Shown here: piece after piece, positions 21,258 through 31,660 of the stretch
Layout of the letters: each line of letters starts with the position of its first letter
How positions within the stretch are numbered: the first letter of the stretch is position 1
Source of the DNA: Grifola frondosa
Taxonomy: Eukaryota; Basidiomycota; Agaricomycetes; Polyporales; Grifolaceae
DNA length: 64,000 nucleotides
Assembly (NCBI GenBank): GCA_001683735.1
Contig: LUGG01000022.1
Span: forward strand, 992,001-1,056,000
Reading direction: 5' to 3'
Translations under genes and position numbers: made by a program
The notes under the pieces: model-generated
Told to the model about the DNA's origin: nothing
Databases searched by the model: none
The model's input: the letters and a program-made list of their open reading frames with translations, nothing else

Positions 21258-21581
21258 ACTCTTTGTAAGGGGTTATTGACGTACGTGAGAGTTCCTGTCT
21301 GAGAATAAATTTCTAACACAAGAATTTGTTCACAAAAGGATTTATTTTTCAAGCAAGGGGTTCAGCAAAACTGAATTATAAGCAGCAAGAAATTTAAAAG
21401 CCTTCAATACTTCAATGTGCACCAAGCGTGACGGGTTTTCCTACTTTTCCGGTCAGAGGCTCAGCCGAGTCCGGAAATCCGAGATTTATTAAATATATAA
21501 GATTCAGGTACGTAGATTCCAAATGAATGTCAGGGATATTACTTGCTAACACTTGCGACTTCAATTCCTGGTCTTGTGAGA

Positions 21582-21960
21582 GTGCTCAACCTAGCCTACT
21601 GTCCTGTAGGGTCCTTGAGTCTTCCTGCCTGGGTCTGTACTTTCAGAGCACTTGTCTGAACAGTAAAACAGCCCAAGAAACTTCTTGTCTTGAACTTAAA
21701 CTTGCACTTTCCTTACGCCGCAATCTGCTGTCTTGCTACTGAGAATATTCTACTGCAGAGTACTCAACCTATCCTACTTTCCTTGTAGGGTCCTTGAGTC
21801 TTCCTGCCTGGGTCTGTACTTTCAGAGCACTTGTCTTGAACAGTCAAACAGCCCAAGAAACTTCTTGTCTTGAACTTAAACTTGCACTTTCCTTACGCCG
21901 CAATCTGCTGTCTTGCTACTGAGAATATTCTACTGCAGAGTACTCAACCTATCCTACTTT
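21582..21960. repeat. Tandem 180-bp duplication private to the 5' LTR
   Basis: The block that begins CTCAACCT and runs through TAGGGTCCTTGAG...GCAATCTGCTGTCTTGCTACTG occurs twice in a row plus a partial third start (about 21584, 21762 and 21942). The 3' LTR has one full copy plus the partial. The second copy carries small differences from the first, for example GTCTTGAACAGTCAAAC against GTCTGAACAGTAAAAC. Confidence 0.85.
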
Positions 21961-22838
21961 CCTTGTAGGGTCCTTGAGATGCTCTTCTTGGACTTGTACT
22001 ACCAGAGCTCAGTCTGGTCAGGTGACAATCCAAGGTGAAATTCACACAGAAGGAGAGGGCACACAGATGTCTGGGGTGAAAGTGGAAAAAAAACTATATT
22101 GCTCTCAGAGGGGCAGTTTGGCCTGCTTTTATACCCTGAGGAAATTCCAGAACATTCCATGGAAATGACTCACTCTGACTCCCCCTTACTCATTTCTGGG
22201 TTGCCTTACTAATCCACCTCAAATCCTGACTAATCACGACTGATCATGATTATCCATGGTCAATCCTAATTGGTCCTGACTTGGCTTTTCTGAATTAGTG
22301 CTGACAAATCAGAGTTCATCTGAGGTCATCTGATCATGTCTTAGTCATAGAACATTCTAAACTATGTTACAAAAGTATCAAAACTACGAATTCAGTACAA
22401 AGTCTTCCTAACTAAGCTTATTTCTACACTAAATCTTTCAATTCTATTTATATCTCCTACTTTTCTCCTTATCTCCACATCTAGGCCTTGTCTAGATGGT
22501 CTGGGCTCATGATCTAGGTGGTCATGTGATTGATCTGGACCTGTCTGGGCTTGCAAAATGGGGTTACAACTGATAACACTCCAAATTTGAGGGTGTCTTT
22601 TGACAAGCCTGGGTCGTATTGAGTTTCTTGACAAGGGCTAGGCCATTCTGGAACTTAGCTAGAACATGTAGACTGGTCTGGACCTTGTCTAGGTCCTTCC
22701 ATTGTAACTTCTCAAGTCATGTAGTTCCTTCTTATAATCATTCTTATGTAATGTCCTTAACAAAAGATGCATATTTTGACTTGAAATAATGTGAGCTGAG
22801 TGCTGATTGGTGGGAAAATGGATACATTGTCATGTGAC

Positions 22839-23282
22839 CTAATTCTTCCATCCATGTCCCTCATAGATCAGTAGAAAGTCATCCATCAGTCTCGCATCTC
22901 CTGCTTGCAGCATGTTCTTCGGCAATTCGACTATATCGCTGTTCGGCTTCAACATTCCTCTGCGATGAGCAATGTTCCAAATGATCCATGCATCCAACCA
23001 TTCAAACATGGCTAGAATGGAATAGGGAATGCCCACTGCAACTTCCTGGGTGCCTGTGTAATGCTCCACAGCAACAATGACTCGAGTCTCCTGAAATTGA
23101 AGGATGCGGGTGATTCGTCCTGTAAACTCGATGTTGGGTCCCAAAAGACGAAGGGGACCAGAAAAATAGATTGGGATAAGATGATCCTGGACTGGATCGA
23201 GGATGAGGATATGTTTACGAGTCTGTCGATGCACCCGATAGTAGGGAACCTGAGTATCACGAGGGTACGAAATTGCCTGCAT
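22839..23282 (-). CDS. Conserved ORF inside the LTR (5' LTR copy), unknown function
   Basis: Same 147-codon product as the copy at 5496-5939, opening at the ATG at 23280-23282. The frame stays open upstream for seven codons to a TTG, but the ATG is the more likely start. The ORF begins 188 nt inside the 5' end of the LTR, so a transcript starting in the LTR near the A/T-rich block at 23337-23348 would carry it as its first reading frame, ahead of gag. Known LTR-encoded proteins are rare. The function is unknown, and a homology search of the translated product is the obvious test. Confidence 0.5.
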   Translation of the reverse strand: MQAISYPRDTQVPYYRVHRQTRKHILILDPVQDHLIPIYFSGPLRLLGPNIEFTGRITRILQFQETRVIVAVEHYTGTQEVAVGIPYSILAMFEWLDAWIIWNIAHRRGMLKPNSDIVELPKNMLQAGDARLMDDFLLIYEGHGWKN

Positions 23283-23336
23283 GATGGTGATGGACAGGAA
23301 CAAGAATGCCTGGGAACGGTTGAACAGAGTTGTGCT

Positions 23337-23348
23337 TTATTTATGAGT
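23337..23348 (-). promoter_or_regulatory. TATA-like block in the LTR
   Basis: The minus strand reads CTCATAAATAAA about 55 nt before the ATG of the LTR ORF. The same block is at 5992-6003 in the other LTR. This is a candidate core promoter only; no transcript data are available. Confidence 0.35.
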
Positions 23349-23469
23349 ATAAGCACGTGACCACGTTCCCGATTTGATGTCCCATGTCATGTTACTTATT
23401 GATGACAGGATGTGCAAAATTGATGTTATTTTGCCATGTCCAGGTACCAAACACATTTGGTGCGTGACA

Positions 23470-24622
23470 ACGCGGTAAGTCAATTAGATTTCTGTGCGGG
23501 ATAATTCTTACGGCATGCACAGGAAAGCTTCCTCGATGCCAGACTGGTGGGAGCTTGTGCACGAGGATGGTATGATCAAACTGGTTGGGTAGGGTTCTAC
23601 ATCGCGGGCGGCGTTGATGCCAATGGGAATCTACAAGCATATGCGTGAGTCCGTTTAAACTCGTTACTGGTTGATTCGGCTGACATCACATGTAGAACAA
23701 GCATTGGCAAGGATGCAGCGGGCTGTGACTTCGAAATGCGGCTGTGCGCTCTTGCAGGTTGGCCTTCCGACCGTATTCGCGGCAAATTCACAGAGTTTTT
23801 ATCCGACTTATTCAAACGTGAGTATCAGTCGTGTTCAATCGGGCATTCTCCTCAATTGATCCTATACTACAGCACCGCCGCCTTCGCCGCCATCGCACAC
23901 ATGAGCGTCGTGCTCCACCTTGCCCGAGCAAGGTGACGAGCTCTCTGGCGCATTGGCTGCGTCCCAGCCATCGCCTTCTCCCCCACGAGACACCTCGCCG
24001 GAGCTCTACCAACCAGAATCACCCCAACTATCCATCCCATCGCCTGCTCGCACGCGTGAGAACTCACAGGAGGTTTCGCGACCAGCATCTCCTCAACCAT
24101 CCGTCCCATCGCCTACTTGTGTGCGACAGATCCCGCAGGATGTTTCTCAACCGGCATCCCCTCAACCTTCGTTATCACAGGCAGTCGTGGCGGAGATCGT
24201 GCACAAGGGTGCGTATTCCTCGTGATCGATCATTCAGGATTAGCTAACACATGAACTTTGACTCACAGCGATCCAAGGTAAGCTTGCAATAATGTTGATG
24301 AGGCAATCGTACTAACGAGCGCAATGTAGAAACCTTGACTGACGGAAACCAGCCGACGCGCAAGAAGTCGAGGAAGTCCAAGTCAAAGAAATCCAAATCA
24401 AAGAAATCAAAGTCTGTTGATAACGGTACGTAGTTGACCACATTCTTCATACATTCTCATCTACAACATAATATTACAGACCCCGCTTCAGCCGCCAAAT
24501 CTTCTGGCACCACGCGCATTGCAAAGCCAGTACGAATGGTCCAGCCTGTGGACACTTCATTGATTATTCGAGCTCCACGGGAGCGGAAACCTTCAGGTCG
24601 CCTTCTTGGCGAAGATCCATAA
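23470..24622 (+). pseudogene. 3' half of the host gene interrupted by the retrotransposon
   Basis: Directly after the target-site copy a GTAAGT donor (23475) and an AG at 23522 frame an intron. The following exons encode ESFLDARLVGACARGWYD with GWVGFYIAGGVDANGNLQAY, then GKDAAGCDFEMRLCALAGWP with FTEFLSDLFK. Next comes a proline- and serine-rich part with three SPQPS/SPQLS-like repeats, then a lysine-rich run RKKSRKSKSKKSKSKKSKS, and a last exon ending RKPSGRLLGEDP at 24622. This is the same architecture as the family begun at 3436. The join across the insertion is off by one in phase, perhaps from a small change at the site. The lysine-rich tail suggests a nuclear protein (inference). Confidence 0.65.
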
Positions 24623-25208
24623 GTGAAATATTCTGTCAATCAACAGACTAGAAAGAACTCACTTACGGTGCAGGGTGCAGACTACTGTCGCTCTGCAAAA
24701 GCGGAAGGCGGCGCAGAGCCTCGAGTCGCTTGAACCGAAGTCAACGAAGCGTCGCCGCGGGTGAACTTCACGCAGCTACCTTCCACTAAATTCCGTAGCT
24801 ACGTTATCATATTCTTGTCGTAGTTACTTGGTTCCCGACTGTGACAAGAGTGATACAGCTCGACAGGCAGCCGGTGTCCGTGGGATAAGATCTGCTGTCC
24901 TGGGCGTTGGTGGATAAATGAGTGATCTTGATATTTCCGGTATGTTTTGAAATTAATCTTGAGGCGATCGATCTTCACGGGCACTTAGAAACACGGCAGG
25001 GAAGTTTCGTCGTTCCGTGCCCTGAAAGTGTGGTCGAGCTGAAGTGTTATCGCATATTTGCTTCCTCCAACGCATCGGCCGATGCGCTCTTCCGCCTTCT
25101 GGAGAAATTTGACATGGCGCGATCCAGGCTGCGTATGTTATAATCTATCTGACTTCGTGTGTTTCTCTTCTCGTGCACGTCCATCTCTCACTATTCTCAC
25201 ATTTCCCA
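24623..25208 (+). other. Short region with one small unrecognised coding piece
   Basis: From 24919 a short open stretch reads MSDLDISG, then after a possible intron AIDLHGHLETRQGSFVVPCP through ALFRLLEKFDMARSRL to about 25135. It could be an independent small gene or a leading exon of the zinc-finger gene that starts at 25209. I do not recognise it. Confidence 0.3.
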
Positions 25209-27298
25209 TGCCTTCTAAATACTCTAACGCTCTCAGGACTCTCTGCGAGGAGGGTTCGAAAGAATATCGCCCTAAAGACAGCCCGAAAGTTTGCCCTACT
25301 TGCGGCAACGGCGGCAAGATCATCTGTAAGTTGGCGTTCGCCAGCGAGCATGCGGGCGAATGGTTCTTTAAGGTATGTTTCTACTTACTTAGACGCACTG
25401 CGGGGCTCATTTGCTGTCCATCAGTGCACGTACAAAAATTTCGAGAAGAACAAGTACTGCGATTGGTTCTCCTGGACAGGCTGGTTGAAGAGGGTGCTAG
25501 CCCCCAGGTAAGTGATAACCTACCCTCAAATGAACTCCTGCTGACTGCTACTGCATAGACGACAGGTTCGTCGAGCGGTGTGACTCCATCCGGGCTTGGA
25601 TGGTCCAGCTCGCAGGTGAGCCTCAATCCTTGCGTTACGTGTTACAGAACTAATCATACATTGATCAAGCCCACGGCTTCTACTCCTGGCATGTCAGCTA
25701 TGAGCCCTACCGACTCCTTGAAGGGTAAAGGCAAAGGCAAGGCGTTGTCGTCTCGCAAGACACCCGCCATCAATGCCATCGCTCGCGCGTGCCCACTATG
25801 ACTCGAATTCCTAAGCCGGTGACGTTCCCCCTCCTCAGCCAGACGTTTAACGAGAGGGTCGCGACCTCGGGTACCGCGCCATCTGCTGGTGATCACTCTT
25901 CTGGATCGGCGTCTCTCCCGCGCAGTTTTTTCGTCCCTTCCACGCCCTCGGATGGACCATCTCCTCCTATCAAGGCGGCTCGCATCATACGCATCACGAC
26001 TGGCACTAGGCCGGTCACCCAGCCTCTCACCCAGAAGTCCAGCAACGTGTTTGGCCCTTCCACGCCCTCGGATGGACCGTCTTCTCCTACCAAGGCAGCT
26101 CGCATCGTACGCATAACGACTGGCACTAAACCGGTCACTCAGCCCCTCTTCACTCAGAAGTCCAGCGAGAAGACGGCGACTGGGGCATCAGCTGGCAGCG
26201 CTCCTCCTGACTCCGCGTCTCGCTCTAAGAGCACGTTTTTTGTCCCTTCCACACCCTCGGATGGACCATCTTCTGCCAGCAAGAGAGCTCGCATCGTACG
26301 CACCTCGACCCTCTCGCGCCTCCCAATCCCCATTACACGGATGCCAGTCACGCCAAAGGCGTCCGTCGTTCATACCACTGGCCCAAGCTATGCCCGCTCT
26401 CCCTCTCCCGCTCGTAGCGTCATCTCTATCTCTTCCGATTTGGATGCTGAGCCGACGTTGGATATTGGCGTGGCGGTCGATGCAGCAATCTCGGACACCT
26501 TTCCCACTCAAAAAGTGTGGATGACGGCGGCACGCAAGGTGTATACCTCCCTCGCATGTGAATTCCTGAAGCAACAGACATCGAAGGAGCACAGCCCTTC
26601 AAGCGGGAACGACAGCGGCAAGGAGAATCGCCACCCCCGCTGCTCGCAGCGGAGGAGGCGATCGGGCCCGATGACAACGATGCATTACCCCGTTCATCGC
26701 AGGTCAACTCCAGCCCGGAGTTGGTGGCTGGTCTTCGAACTGACAAGGACCCCTTCGCCTCCCTCTTTACAGAAGAGATGTCGGGTGGGCATGCTTCGGA
26801 CCTCTACACTTCCGACGAGGATCCCCTTGACAAGTTGACATGGGATGAGTCGGACGAGGAGTTTGAGCCGGAAAGGGGCGGCATGAGGTCCTCATCTTCT
26901 GAGCCGGAATGGGCGGTGTCGACGGAGCAGGACTGGTTCGCGCTCGAAATTTACGTGTGGAACCAGGTATGTCCGGTTGCTAATTCTCTCGAGCGCGAAC
27001 TCACATTCACGTTAGTCGGGCAAGCGACCACGGCCGTTCTATATCACTGTCCCTCGTGAAGGGAAAATCAGCATCGCGCGACTTCCAATCGTTTTAAAGT
27101 GCTTTACCGATGCTAATGTTGTGCATTTCCAGCGTTGGAACCCGGTGATGCGGATATGGGAGGCGAATAAACTTACGGACGCTTTCTGGGTCCACTGCGA
27201 GCTGCGGCGAACACTCATCCTACGTTTTCCTGGGGTGGATCCATGCACCGGGATGGAGGACTTCCTTCACAAGTTGGACAGGGAGTCCATGTTGTAGG
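25209..27298 (+). CDS. GRF-type zinc-finger hypothetical protein
   Basis: The ATG at 25209 opens MPSKYSNALRTLCEEGSKEY. Residues about 29-75 carry C-P-T-C-G...FFK, then (across an intron at about 25375-25425) CTYKNFEKNKYCDWFSW. This C-C-C-C pattern with the aromatic WFSW end resembles GRF zinc fingers, which bind single-stranded nucleic acid in other proteins. A disordered middle has three repeats of PSTPSDGPS followed by ARI(V/I)R (near 25940, 26055 and 26250). An acidic block DEDPLDKLTWDESDEEFEPE precedes a folded C-terminal exon (RPRPFYITVPREGKISIARL ... LRFPGVDPCTGMEDFLHKLD) ending at 27298. Frame changes near 25795 and 26610 each fit one missing base. Similar GRF proteins are repeat-associated in Agaricomycetes; the role is unknown. 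Confidence 0.55.
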
Positions 27299-27464
27299 AA
27301 GGTGTGTTGTTTATATTCAATGCCTGTGCTGCACACTAACCGTTGACAATGCAGAAGTCTACTTAAAATAGAATACAGAATGTGATGTTGATATTTTGTC
27401 TGATGTTCAAACCGCGTGCAAGTGTGAGAGGTATAGGTGAGTCATTCTCAGTCATGGCATAGCT

Positions 27465-27935
27465 ACGGGTGGGGATGCGAGCGTCGTCGTCGGATACATG
27501 TTGCGGCGTCGGATACATGTTGCGCCGTCACGGCACTTGGTGTATGATGGGTCCGGCGTGGCCACGGGTGGGGATGCGAGTGTCGTCACTGGATACATGT
27601 TGCGGCGTCGGATACATGTTGCGCTGTCACGGCACTTACTGTATGATGGCCACGGGTGAGGATAGGTGCGTCATCGTCGGATACATGTTGCCGTGTCGGA
27701 TACATGTTGCCGTGTTGGATACATATGGCGGCGTTGGGGCACTTGGTGTATGATGGGTCCGGCATGGCTACGAGCGAGGATGGGAGCGTCGTTGTCGGAT
27801 ACATGTTGCCGTGACGGATACATATGGCGGTGTCGGGGCACTTGGTGTATGGTGGCCACGGGCAAGGATGCGAGCATCGTCGAGGATACATGTTGCGGCA
27901 TCGGATACATCTTACGGTGTCAGGCAACGATACAT
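27465..27935 (+). repeat. Minisatellite with GGATACAT core
   Basis: Five diverged units start near 27468, 27566, 27653, 27770 and 27857 (spacing 87-117 bp). Each contains ACGGG(C/T)...GGAT...CGTC, one to three copies of GGATACATGTTGC or GGATACATATGG, and GGCACTTGGTGTATG. GGATACAT occurs eleven times. The repeat ends just before the truncated DUF6533 copy. Confidence 0.8.
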
Positions 27936-28029
27936 ATGGTATGTACAATCTATATTGTATGTACGATCTATATACACCTCGGAATATGTATCTATTTTTG
28001 TTCTACTCCATCTACTTTCTGTATCCGGC

Positions 28030-30345
28030 CAACTGAAGTCCCTCAGGAGTCCTACTCGTATATCAGCGACTTCATCGACCCGTGAGTACCTGCGATTAGT
28101 TGTTCACTTTGGTTTCTGCTGATATCTGTTATCATACAGAATAACCACAATCATCATATCACGGTTCATGCTCAATCTCCGCGAGGTCGATGCATCCCAG
28201 TGCGGCACCGAAGATGCAAGTCGCCCATCATTTGTTGGCTCAATCCAATTTGCGGCTTTCGTCGAACCCATAGGTGCCCCTCTGGAGCACGAGTTTTTGT
28301 TCTCTGCGATCGACCCTGGCTCCTCGGACGAGCAGGAAGCCGGTGGAGAGATCGGGCACGAGGACATGCTGGACCACGACCAAGAAATCGCTTCAGGCCA
28401 TGCTACTGTCCTTGCTCCATCAGAAGCCGAACCTGGTTCCGGAGTCAAGGTGTGAGCTAGAACAGCGATATGTTCTGGTTCGTGGGATATTAATTATTGA
28501 TACCTTGCATGCGCTAATGCTAACCCTAGAAGAAAAATGCTTGCGGGAATGGAACGCGACTGACGTTGGGCGTTACATTTCGATGCTTTCTGCGAATAAT
28601 GCACTTGGTGTCATAATTTATAGACCTGCCTCAGCATGACCGTATTATGTACACTAAACGACCATCACTATCCCTTATATACTTGCTATGTTTGTGGTCG
28701 AAGGCACTGCCCAGTCACTATAAGAAGCTGTGTCTAATACATAGGAGGGTCGCTATCAACAGCTCACTGGTGGGGTGTCCATCATGGCGCGCTGCGAATG
28801 GAAAAAGAGAACAATCGTGTTCAGGACACAGCATGTCCAACACCTACGTGCACCAGAATCGTCGGTGCTGAGGGCATATGCTTGAGCACGTGCCAAAGGT
28901 GTATGTATAGCGCACCCGAGACACGCTGCAATCGAGCCATACGAACTCCACAGCGTACTGCTCAGCTTCGCTCACGACCCTGTAAATGCAAGACTCACGA
29001 TCTGAGACGTAGGTGGGGGAAGCGAGGAACGTTATCTTTGCCCTCTTCTGTGACCACCATCTTCCCTGATCCGATCCCGGCTCATAATTTCATGCAACGT
29101 CCGAGCGGGACACACAGCTTGAACACACAGTGACGTTACGTCAATATCGAGATAAGCTCTCGCCTGAACTTCCCTGTTGTGTAGTGAATAGCGCACATGT
29201 ATAGGCGACGAACCGTGGGCCCACTCCGCAGTCTCGCAAACTGATGTAGACGTTCTATCAGCGACTGAGGCAACTTCACAGCTATTAACTAACTGCACGA
29301 GCGACGGTTGGCATCTGCTACGACCTCAGCGTAGGAAAGCGTGAAGCCCCGCAGCGCATAGTGTATGTGAATTGAAATGGCATGCCTAACATAGAACTTA
29401 GCACCGAAGGACAATATACGGGGACAAAACGCTCCGCGGCGAACATACCTCCAGCGGGATCACCACTTGTGATATCAACCGGCAACCCCTCCGACTATGT
29501 AATGAAACTGCTACGCACCGATAATACACAGCTTCTTCCAGCCGATGTTCACGATCGGAGGTTGCGTGAGCTGTCCAAAATCTAACAGCGCCAACGCTAA
29601 CCTGCGCCACCCTTGAAAAACGCAGGGAGATTTTGGCTACGTGCAAGCAAGACGCATGCGCATCTCAAGCGTGCATGTCAGGCAAATGCTGCAATTTCAG
29701 GTGCATCGGTCAGAAGGATCGGGAGAATACACTTGCACGACGCACTTCGGTCCGACAGCAACTATGAGCTTGCCGCAATGGAATCGTAACCCACTCGGGC
29801 TGTAATACATCAGTACTGTCGTCGGGTCCACAGTGCTCTGATGCAGAACGTAGCACAGGGAACGTGCGGGTGTGCAGTTGGGACTATCGACAGCGGATCA
29901 TCGAGGTAACTTGATAGGATTCAAAGAAAGTAGCTTCATAGAAAATGCGAGCATGGAGAATTCAACGAGCAGACGCGCGTCCAGTATGGAGAACACGTGG
30001 GCGGCAGTCGATCGTTCATTTCCACGATCGCGGCGCTTCGCGGCATCTCTTCGAGCAAATTCAATCCTCAGGCCTCCAAATATTAATGTCGCCACTAGTC
30101 GGACGATCGAGGAGATGGCAACGGCAGGGATATCTGTCACTTCTCGATGAGCCTACATGTACATGAAGCTCACGCTCCACCTTGTTCTCCGATTCTCGTG
30201 CTATTTGAATTTTACTTGTACCGTATTAATTGCATGTCGTTTCTTTTGCTTGCGTGCTTGCTGATGATGGCATATTGTGACAGCGCCGGATCCAACAGTT
30301 CACGCTCCCGACAAGCGGAACCAGCACCCTCTACGCCTTCGACGC
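28030..30345 (+). repeat. Segmental duplication, copy A (pair of 36820-38890)
   Basis: Base-level similarity to 36820-38890 continues far past the DUF6533 tail. Examples are GTGAGCTAG(A/G)ACAGCGA(T/C)ATGTTCTGGT, GAATC(G/A)TCGG(T)ACTGAGGGCATATGCTTGAG, GGCAGTCGATCGTTCAT, and the right end around CAGCGCCGG(A/G)TCCAACAGTTCACGCTC. Divergence and many indels show it is old. No intact gene besides the exon piece at 28045-28455 is supported in this copy. Confidence 0.75.
28045..28455 (+). pseudogene. 3' half of a DUF6533-type gene (truncated paralogue)
   Basis: Two exons, SYISDFIDP up to a donor GTGAGT at 28081, then after an acceptor CAG at 28138 ITTIIISRFMLNLREVDA ... FAAFVEPIGAPLEHEFL ... acidic tail, stop at 28455. 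The C-terminal cytoplasmic exon pair matches the complete gene at 35552-37245. Everything that would encode the first six membrane helices is absent upstream, replaced by the minisatellite, so it cannot make a normal protein. Confidence 0.65.
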
Positions 30346-31660
30346 CCTCAGTCCACCTTTCTTAATTCCAACCTCAGTTTGTTCCGTCCCCGGCCGTTCT
30401 GTATTCTCCCACCCTTATTGCTCTTTACACTCCCCAGTACTCAATTCATATCTTGAAAATCCCCTCCAATTCCTATGCTCCTACGCTGTCACACCAGGTG
30501 CTCCTATCGAAAGCATCCCATAGGTGATTCGATTTCTACCAATCTTCATATCCACCGAGCCTCTACGCACACGATGTCTCGCCGTGTCCATATATTGATA
30601 CAATTTCTCGAAGTCGCATGTACTTTCGGCCGTGATTCTTCCACTTGCTCCTTATTTCTTTACAACGGGGCTCCGAAGGTGAGTGGCCCTTGTATCCAGA
30701 CCAGTCGTTGCTGAGGCTAATCTCTGTGACATAGAGATTTCTCATGTGGTTCGCTGTTTAGAATTTTCGAATGACGACATAAAGGCTTCACGTCAAGGTC
30801 TGTATTTTTTTTTACGCCGCTATCTTTGAGCCTGACGAGGACCCCGGGATTAACAGTGTGACCCAACGTCGGATGGCAGCGTCATGTTCGTGTGCATATG
30901 GACAGCGTACGTTCTACACCTTCTTTCTTGCGCGCAGCCTTTTCCAGTTTCTACACTCATCTCCGGGCAGGCTATAGGAAACTGTTGGGCAAATACGTCA
31001 TTTCTAGCAAGCGATGTCTTCATATTTTTGGTACAACGATGACTGAGGGTATTACTCAGTGTCCACACCGATAAAGAAGGCGCTTCAATCGTGTGTCAAA
31101 GATGGTCTCATTTAGAACGACAAGGTGGAATTGTGAGTCACTCGGTATGCTGACTACATGGGCCCATGCTATGTTTGATATTCGAGATTTTATATTACAG
31201 ACACGCTATAATAGACGTTTAAAAAGGCACGGCGAGAGACTTCTGATTTGCGACGACATCGCGTCTCGTGCAGAGCGTCGCCTTCTGTCTCCCATACCCG
31301 ATAGAACAACCATCAACATTCGCGCGACTATACGCCAACCTAGCGAAGGTCTCAGCCACGTACTGTCTGTCGGAGCGCGCGACAATTCTGAGCGATCATA
31401 TTTGAGTACCACCTCCATACGTGTATTGGACGGTTTCGAACTTGGGACGATATTCTCAGCACCCAAGCCGCGCAAAGACACGGTCACCATCACCGTTGAC
31501 CCGGAGAATGGACCCGCATATCCGAGACCCAACGGGAGATTTTGTTCGCGATGTGCCGACAGGTGATGTCTTGTATATGGCATGAGCTCGTTTGTAATTC
31601 CCGTCTACTATAGGGTCTAGCCAGAGAACGCTAAAAGGGAATTTTTGATAATTAAAAAGC
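30346..31660 (+). other. Gene-poor stretch with one coding-like exon
   Basis: The clearest piece is about 31200-31566, which follows a TATTACAG acceptor and encodes a basic start (YNRRLKRHGERLLICDDIAS), a strand-rich middle (TTINIRATIRQPSEGLSHVL) and an end (RKDTVTITVDPENGPAYPRP), stopping at 31566. A second piece at 30574-30679 (MSRRVHILIQFLEVACTFG) ends in a GTGAGT donor. I do not recognise either, and a gene joining them is unproven. Confidence 0.3.

Larger units (their letters stand above)
4105..23469 (-). mobile_element. Ty3/Gypsy LTR retrotransposon, complete outline, internally interrupted
   Basis: Both ends read TGTAAGG...GTGACA, with TG/CA termini, flanked by the 4-bp direct repeat ACGC (4101-4104 and 23470-23473). 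The sense strand is minus, so 21264-23469 is the 5' LTR and 4105-6125 the 3' LTR. Sense order is LTR, primer site, gag, zinc knuckle and protease, a linker, RT-RNase H, integrase, polypurine tract, LTR. RT before integrase places it in Ty3/Gypsy. The LTRs differ by one 180-bp tandem duplication plus about eight small changes that I could spot, so insertion was recent. The span is far above the usual 5-12 kb because of long LTRs and a roughly 6.2 kb foreign stretch at about 10.70-16.93 kb. It sits inside a host gene read from the opposite strand. Confidence 0.95.
21264..23469 (-). repeat. 5' LTR of the Gypsy element
   Basis: 2206 bp, bordered on the right by ACGC at 23470-23473. It is longer than the other LTR by 185 bp, which equals one 180-bp tandem copy plus five single-base differences. 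It contains the sense ORF at 22839-23282, an A/T-rich TATA-like block near its transcriptional start side (23337-23348), and a second one near 21491-21500. Confidence 0.93.

Noticed and set aside
27465..27935. CRISPR-like array
   Set aside because: Units vary in length and sequence, there are no unique spacers of constant size, and the genome is eukaryotic.
28930..29300. Minus-strand frame beginning in the duplicated block
   Set aside because: The paired copy at 37800-38070 has indels that change the frame, so there is no sign of coding constraint.
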